DNA of 64,000 nt from Sphingomonas sp. CL5.1. Its GTDB lineage: Bacteria > Pseudomonadota > Alphaproteobacteria > Sphingomonadales > Sphingomonadaceae. Below are positions 60,416-64,000 of this stretch, one piece after another (position 1 is the first letter of the stretch; the number at the start of each line of letters is the position of its first letter). The notes under the pieces are model-generated. The model was not told the DNA's origin, did no database searches, and saw nothing but the letters and a program-made list of their open reading frames with translations. The stretch lies in NCBI RefSeq assembly GCF_013344685.1, contig NZ_CP050137.1:1864001-1928000 (forward strand), given 5' to 3'. The position numbers and the translations under genes are program-made.

Positions 60416-62272
60416 TCAGCGCAGCACCTTCGCGGCCAGTCCGGCGCAATCGGCGTCGGTGGCGCGCGGCCCCTGATCGCCGGTGATCGCGCGGCCGATC
60501 GCCTTGAAGATATTGCCGGCGGACTTCACCTGCTTCGGCACGACGACATCCGGTTCGCGGATCGTCCCCGCCAGTTCCGCCGAGCCGGGCAGGCGCAATA
60601 CGCTGCCCCGTTTCGGGGCGCCGGTCAGCCGGATCGCGAGCCGTTCGGACGGGAAGGAAATGGTGCCGGCGCCGTCCAGCCGGCTTTCACTGGTGTCGAC
60701 GATGAACGGATCGACCTTGCCCACGCCGCCGCGCACGTCGGCGCCGACAACCACGCATCGCAAGCCGGCGCGCTGGCTTTCGTTCGCCAGCAGCGCCCGG
60801 CCGGCATCGAAGCCGAGCGCGGCGGCGATCTTGTGCGGCAAGGAGCCGTCGCGCGCCGCCAGCCCGATCCGTCCGTCCGACGCGCCGACCGCCTCGCGGA
60901 TCGTGCTGCCGCGCCCGACCAGATAGGCGCGCGCGTCGACGCGCCCGGTCACCGATCCGCCGCCGCCGGCCAGAGCGCCGATCGAGCTGCCCGTGATGCG
61001 CAGGTCGAGCGTGACCTTCGGCACCTTCGCGCCGTCCCGCTGGTCGACGACCGCACGGCCGGCGAGCGCGCCTTGCCGTAATCCGATGCGCAGCGGGTCG
61101 ACGACGAGAAGGCGGCGATCGAGCGTCACAGCGCCGGAGAGATTCGTCAGCGGCGAAGGCTTGTCCCCATCGACGATGCGGGTCGCGCGAAAGGCTATGC
61201 GCCCATCGGTATGGCTGATCTTGTAGATGTTGATGCGGGTTTCCGGCACCAGCTTCGGTCCATGCGCGCGCACCTCGGCGCGGGCGGCCGCCTCGCTTCC
61301 GGGCGAGGAGAAATCGTTGAAATCGAGGAGATCGGAGTGGATTTCACCATCCAGCCCGGTGCGCGGGCCGGACTTGTCGACGGTGACGCGACCAACGATC
61401 CGCGACTGGCCGATCGTGCCGGTGAGATCGCTCACGATCCACTTCGCGGCCCGTCGTTCGACATGCGCCGCGAGATGGACGGGGTGCGTTTCGAACAGCC
61501 CGGCCTCGATGATCGCATCGACCATCTTGAGATCGCGCGCGCGCGTCTCGAGGTCCAATGTCATCTCTCCGGTATCGAGCGGGTGCGCCATCGTGCCGGC
61601 GGCGGTCATCGCCAGATCGGCGCCGTCGATCGTCGCGCGGAACGGCCAGCGGCCATCGTTGCCCGCCAGCGGCGCGCCGGCAAGCGAGACTCGCACCGCG
61701 CTGCCGCGCACGATGCCGGGTCCGCTGGCGCGCAGGCCGTGCACCGGGTCGGCCGCCACGTCCAGCACGACCGCGCGATCCTGCGCCGCGTCGCGATAGC
61801 TGATCCTCATGTCGCGTACGACCAGCCGCGTGAGGGATGCGCGCCCGCCGGCATCGCCTCGTCGCCGCGGCTCGCGCTCCCAGTTTTTCCGCTTGTCCCT
61901 CGTGCGCACGAGGTTGAGGCGCGCGCCCGAGATCGTGAGCGCCGTGGGCCGGAAGCCGCCGAGGAACGCGGAGAGGACCGGGAAAGTCACGTCGGCGCGC
62001 TCGATCCGCGCCATGTCGCCGTTGCCCGCCCACGGCGGTTGCGGCACGCGCAGCTCGCGGATGGTGATCGTCGGATGGAACGAAAAGACTTCCCGCCGCT
62101 CGATCGCCGCGATCGTGACCGGGCTTCCTAAACGCGCGCTGAGCCGCTGCTCGATCAGCGACCGGAACTGGCCGAACGGAAAGGCGGCTAGCCCCAGCGC
62201 CAGAACAAGCGCGAAACCTCCGACGACATAGGCGCCAATCGCGGCGGCGCCGCGCCAACCGCGACCGGGCAT
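60416..62272 (-). CDS. AsmA-family protein
   Basis: A 618-residue inner-membrane-anchored protein. It has an N-terminal TM (about residues 10-32, GAYVVGGFALVLALGLAAF) and a long beta-rich periplasmic part with AsmA features (SARLGSPVTIAAIERREVFSFHP, and a C-terminal GRVDARAYLVGRG to LDGAGTISF region). AsmA-like proteins act in lipid transport between membranes. ATG 62272 starts MPGRGWRG. It is downstream of the pyridoxamine-oxidase-fold gene on the same strand. Confidence 0.83.
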   Translation of the reverse strand: MPGRGWRGAAAIGAYVVGGFALVLALGLAAFPFGQFRSLIEQRLSARLGSPVTIAAIERREVFSFHPTITIRELRVPQPPWAGNGDMARIERADVTFPVLSAFLGGFRPTALTISGARLNLVRTRDKRKNWEREPRRRGDAGGRASLTRLVVRDMRISYRDAAQDRAVVLDVAADPVHGLRASGPGIVRGSAVRVSLAGAPLAGNDGRWPFRATIDGADLAMTAAGTMAHPLDTGEMTLDLETRARDLKMVDAIIEAGLFETHPVHLAAHVERRAAKWIVSDLTGTIGQSRIVGRVTVDKSGPRTGLDGEIHSDLLDFNDFSSPGSEAAARAEVRAHGPKLVPETRINIYKISHTDGRIAFRATRIVDGDKPSPLTNLSGAVTLDRRLLVVDPLRIGLRQGALAGRAVVDQRDGAKVPKVTLDLRITGSSIGALAGGGGSVTGRVDARAYLVGRGSTIREAVGASDGRIGLAARDGSLPHKIAAALGFDAGRALLANESQRAGLRCVVVGADVRGGVGKVDPFIVDTSESRLDGAGTISFPSERLAIRLTGAPKRGSVLRLPGSAELAGTIREPDVVVPKQVKSAGNIFKAIGRAITGDQGPRATDADCAGLAAKVLR

Positions 62273-62286
62273 CGCTCGCCGTTCGA

Positions 62287-62787
62287 TCAACCGCGTGTTT
62301 CGGCGGTTGTCCGAACCGTGGCGTGGCTTCCTTCCTGATCCGACCTGATCGTGCCACCGAACAGCATCTTCACCTTCCCGGCGATCGACATGTCGGTTTC
62401 CCACAATTCCGCGCTATCGATGTCGACACGCAGCAGCGCGAGGTCCGGATCGTCCTTTCCGCCCGGAAACCATGCCTCGACCTGCCTGTTCCACAATTTG
62501 TCGATCAGCGCCCGATCGTTATCGACACGCGCCTTCCCGTGCAGGCAGGCGAAGAAATCATGTCCTCGCGACACGAACTGGAGCATCAGCTCGCCGCCAT
62601 TGGCGACGCGATTGTTCCGGCCGATGAAGAAGAACAGCGTGTCCACCTGGTCCCTGTCGAGTTGCGCGGTCAGCGGCTCGCTATGCGTGCTGCCGTCGGC
62701 CGGGCCGACCATCAGGAATGGACTCTCGGCCATCTTCTTCCACAGATCGCCCTTCAGCTTGGTCGCATCGGCATGGGTATCGGTCAT
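62287..62787 (-). CDS. pyridoxamine 5'-phosphate oxidase-fold general stress protein
   Basis: A 166-residue split-barrel flavin-binding protein of the general-stress-protein-26 group (FLMVGPADGSTHSEPLTAQ; TLFFFIGRNNRVANG; VEAWFPGGKDDPDLALLRVD). AAAGGAG 9 nt before ATG 62787 sets the start. Members bind FMN or F420. The exact role is unknown. Confidence 0.88.
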   Translation of the reverse strand: MTDTHADATKLKGDLWKKMAESPFLMVGPADGSTHSEPLTAQLDRDQVDTLFFFIGRNNRVANGGELMLQFVSRGHDFFACLHGKARVDNDRALIDKLWNRQVEAWFPGGKDDPDLALLRVDIDSAELWETDMSIAGKVKMLFGGTIRSDQEGSHATVRTTAETRG

Positions 62788-63051
62788 GGTGCTCGACTCC
62801 TTTCGATTGAACAGGAGAACGGGAAACGGAGGCGTTGGTTCATCGATGCAGCGCACAAGTTACGAAGCGCATGTGATGTCCTGCCCGAGCCGGACGCTCC
62901 TTCGATCATCATCGATCAATTCTCCGGATCGACCGGAAACAGCCTTTAGCGGAAAAAATCACGGTGCTCGCGCGGATTTATATTTGCGGATTACGCGGCA
63001 AGAAATATTCCTGTTTCAGGATAGCTTATTCCGCTGCTTTTGAAAGCGCGC

Positions 63052-63129
63052 TTAATGCCAGAAGATCAGCAGAAGGATGATGATCGGGATAGGAATGCCG
63101 ATAAGCCAAAGCAGAATTCCCTTGCCCAT
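63052..63129 (-). CDS. 25-residue small membrane protein
   Basis: ATG 63129 lies 6 nt after GAGGAG and encodes MGKGILLWLIGIP followed by IPIIILLLIFWH. It is a single hydrophobic helix with the IGIPIPI core seen in tiny proteins of sphingomonads and other proteobacteria. The ribosome binding site and clean composition support translation. The function is unknown. The rest of the region between 62788 and 63302 shows no other supported gene. Confidence 0.65.
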   Translation of the reverse strand: MGKGILLWLIGIPIPIIILLLIFWH

Positions 63130-63302
63130 ATCCATCTCCTCACGGTCGTTGCAAAGGTTCAAACCATCATCTTCTGGCGCGGTTCCACCAGCTGTTCGAA
63201 TCGACTTCACGCGCGGCGACGAGCGCGGCGACGGGGAACCTTGATCGCCCTCGGGAAATTCTCGTCCGATGCGATCGGCGCAGGATCGAAGGAGTGACGG
63301 AG

Positions 63303-63452
63303 ATGATCAGGAAGCTCAAGTCCGGCAAATATCGCCTTTATTCGCGCAAGCCGGATGCGGAAACGGGCAAGCGCCGCAATCTCGGGACCTTCGACACGCG
63401 GGCGGCGGCCGAGAAGCACGAGCGGGAAGTCCAGTATTTCAAGCGACACTGA
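63303..63452 (+). CDS. small basic conserved protein (49 residues)
   Basis: ATG 63303 follows GAAGGAG. The protein opens MIRKLKSGKYRLYSRKPD and ends EKHEREVQYFKRH. This Lys/Arg-rich layout (KSGKYRLYSR, GTFDTRAAAEKHE) resembles the short AP2-like or integrase-N-type modules that occur alone in alphaproteobacteria. DNA or RNA binding is an inference. Confidence 0.65.
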   Translation: MIRKLKSGKYRLYSRKPDAETGKRRNLGTFDTRAAAEKHEREVQYFKRH

Positions 63453-63497
63453 CGCGGCGGCGCGGCCGGATGGCGGCGACCAGCGGGCTCCGGCGCG

Positions 63498-64000
63498 TCA
63501 GCAGAGTATGGCGGGCAGGCTGGAGAAGGCGTTGCGCAGCGCCTCGCCCCAGCGCCGCGAGATGGCGACGAAGCGCGGATCGTCCGCCTCGATCCGCTCA
63601 TGGACGTCGAACGCGCAGGCGTCGCGGCGGATCACCGCGAGGTCGAGCGGCATCCCGACCGACAGGTTCGACCGGAGCGTCGAATCCATCGACACGCACA
63701 CCGCCTTCGCCACCTCGTCGAGCGGCGTTTCCATCGTCACCACGCGATCGAGGATCGGCTTGCCGTATTTATGCTCGCCGATCTGGAAATAGGGCGTGTC
63801 CGCGGTCGCCTCGACGAAATTGCCCGCCGAATAGACCATGAACAACCGGTGGCGCCCGCCCCTGCGCTGGCCGCAGACGAGGACCGTGGCGTCGGCGCCC
63901 GCGCCCTCCGCCTGGATCGAATCGCGATAGCGGTCCTGCAATCCCTGCATCGCCTCGCCGACCAGCTCGGCGACGCGATACAGGCTGGCGGCGTTGAGGA
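63498..64000 (-). CDS. Anbu-type proteasome-like protease (5' part off window)
   Basis: The 167 visible C-terminal residues (EAMQGLQDRYRDSIQAEGA, MVYSAGNFVEATADTPYFQIGE, TPLDEVAKAVCVSMDSTLRSN) match the ancestral beta-subunit (Anbu) Ntn-hydrolase family, related to HslV and 20S proteasomes. The N-terminal nucleophile residue lies beyond position 64000. Confidence 0.88.
   Translation of the reverse strand, partial: LNAASLYRVAELVGEAMQGLQDRYRDSIQAEGAGADATVLVCGQRRGGRHRLFMVYSAGNFVEATADTPYFQIGEHKYGKPILDRVVTMETPLDEVAKAVCVSMDSTLRSNLSVGMPLDLAVIRRDACAFDVHERIEADDPRFVAISRRWGEALRNAFSSLPAILC

Noticed and set aside
1..64000. tRNA or rRNA genes, CRISPR arrays, insertion sequences, prophage or integron parts
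   Set aside because: None recognised by eye; no transposase or integrase motifs, no regular spacer-repeat pattern and no tRNA-like arm set.

Overview
The window is about 64 kb of high-GC DNA. It carries five large SusC-like/FecA-like TonB-dependent receptors, VanA/DdmC-type Rieske oxygenases, a BKACE protein and an Anbu-type protease. The codon use and mixture of families are those of an alphaproteobacterium of the sphingomonad group (Sphingomonas, Sphingobium or Novosphingobium). This is an inference from gene content; no rRNA or tRNA gene lies in the window. I found no transposase, integrase, CRISPR array or phage gene.

Region 1 (1-22.5 kb) is an aromatic-compound catabolic island. It has two paralogous Rieske monooxygenases (1-1002 and 11881-12909), an MhpA-like FAD monooxygenase, an AAHS-type MFS importer and a fumarylacetoacetase-family hydrolase. 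It also has an extradiol (VOC) dioxygenase, an alpha/beta hydrolase, a BKACE (DUF849) enzyme, a MetE-like protein, a P450, two metal-dependent amidohydrolases, a metallo-beta-lactamase-fold hydrolase and two TonB receptors. AraC and GntR/FCD regulators are present. The genes outline hydroxylation, ring cleavage and C-C bond hydrolysis, but no dedicated ferredoxin or reductase for the Rieske or P450 enzymes is present.

Region 2 (22.4-30.1 kb) is a second, LysR-controlled aromatic module: MFS importer, TonB receptor, LysR, then a divergent SnoaL-like protein, an MBL hydrolase and an FAD monooxygenase. Its MFS and TonB receptor are paralogues of those in region 1. A 105-bp decayed piece of a second BKACE gene lies at the end of its operon. 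TACC-N5-GGTA (T-N11-A) boxes sit in the LysR divergent promoter and again before the receptor.

Region 3 (30.4-57.9 kb) is the most interesting part. It is a peptide/D-amino-acid catabolic island: four beta-lactamase-fold serine hydrolases, two M19 dipeptidases, an S9 prolyl-oligopeptidase-like enzyme, a CocE/NonD alpha/beta hydrolase, a POT peptide transporter, a large TonB receptor, a class V aminotransferase-fold enzyme and a YkvI-like transporter. It also has DUF1611 (DgcN) and dipeptide-epimerase-fold (DgcA) proteins, which together form the D-glutamate N-acetyltransferase/N-acetyl-Glu racemase route, plus an Lrp regulator and a Leu/Glu-dehydrogenase-like protein that lacks the catalytic lysine. 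Almost every transcription unit here carries a copy of a 17-bp dyad (consensus TGTCCCAATCAGGACAA), usually exactly filling a 17-bp promoter spacer. Two paralogous XRE-cupin regulators, each with a near-identical 26-bp version of the site upstream, are the likely repressors. I infer a single regulon for using peptides that contain D-residues, with D-Glu as one product; the natural substrate is not known.

Region 4 (58.1-64 kb) looks like ordinary chromosome: a DASS/SLC13 transporter with RCK-C domains, a DUF202 protein, an AsmA-family protein, a pyridoxamine-oxidase-fold stress protein, two very small conserved-looking proteins and the C-terminal part of an Anbu proteasome-like protease.
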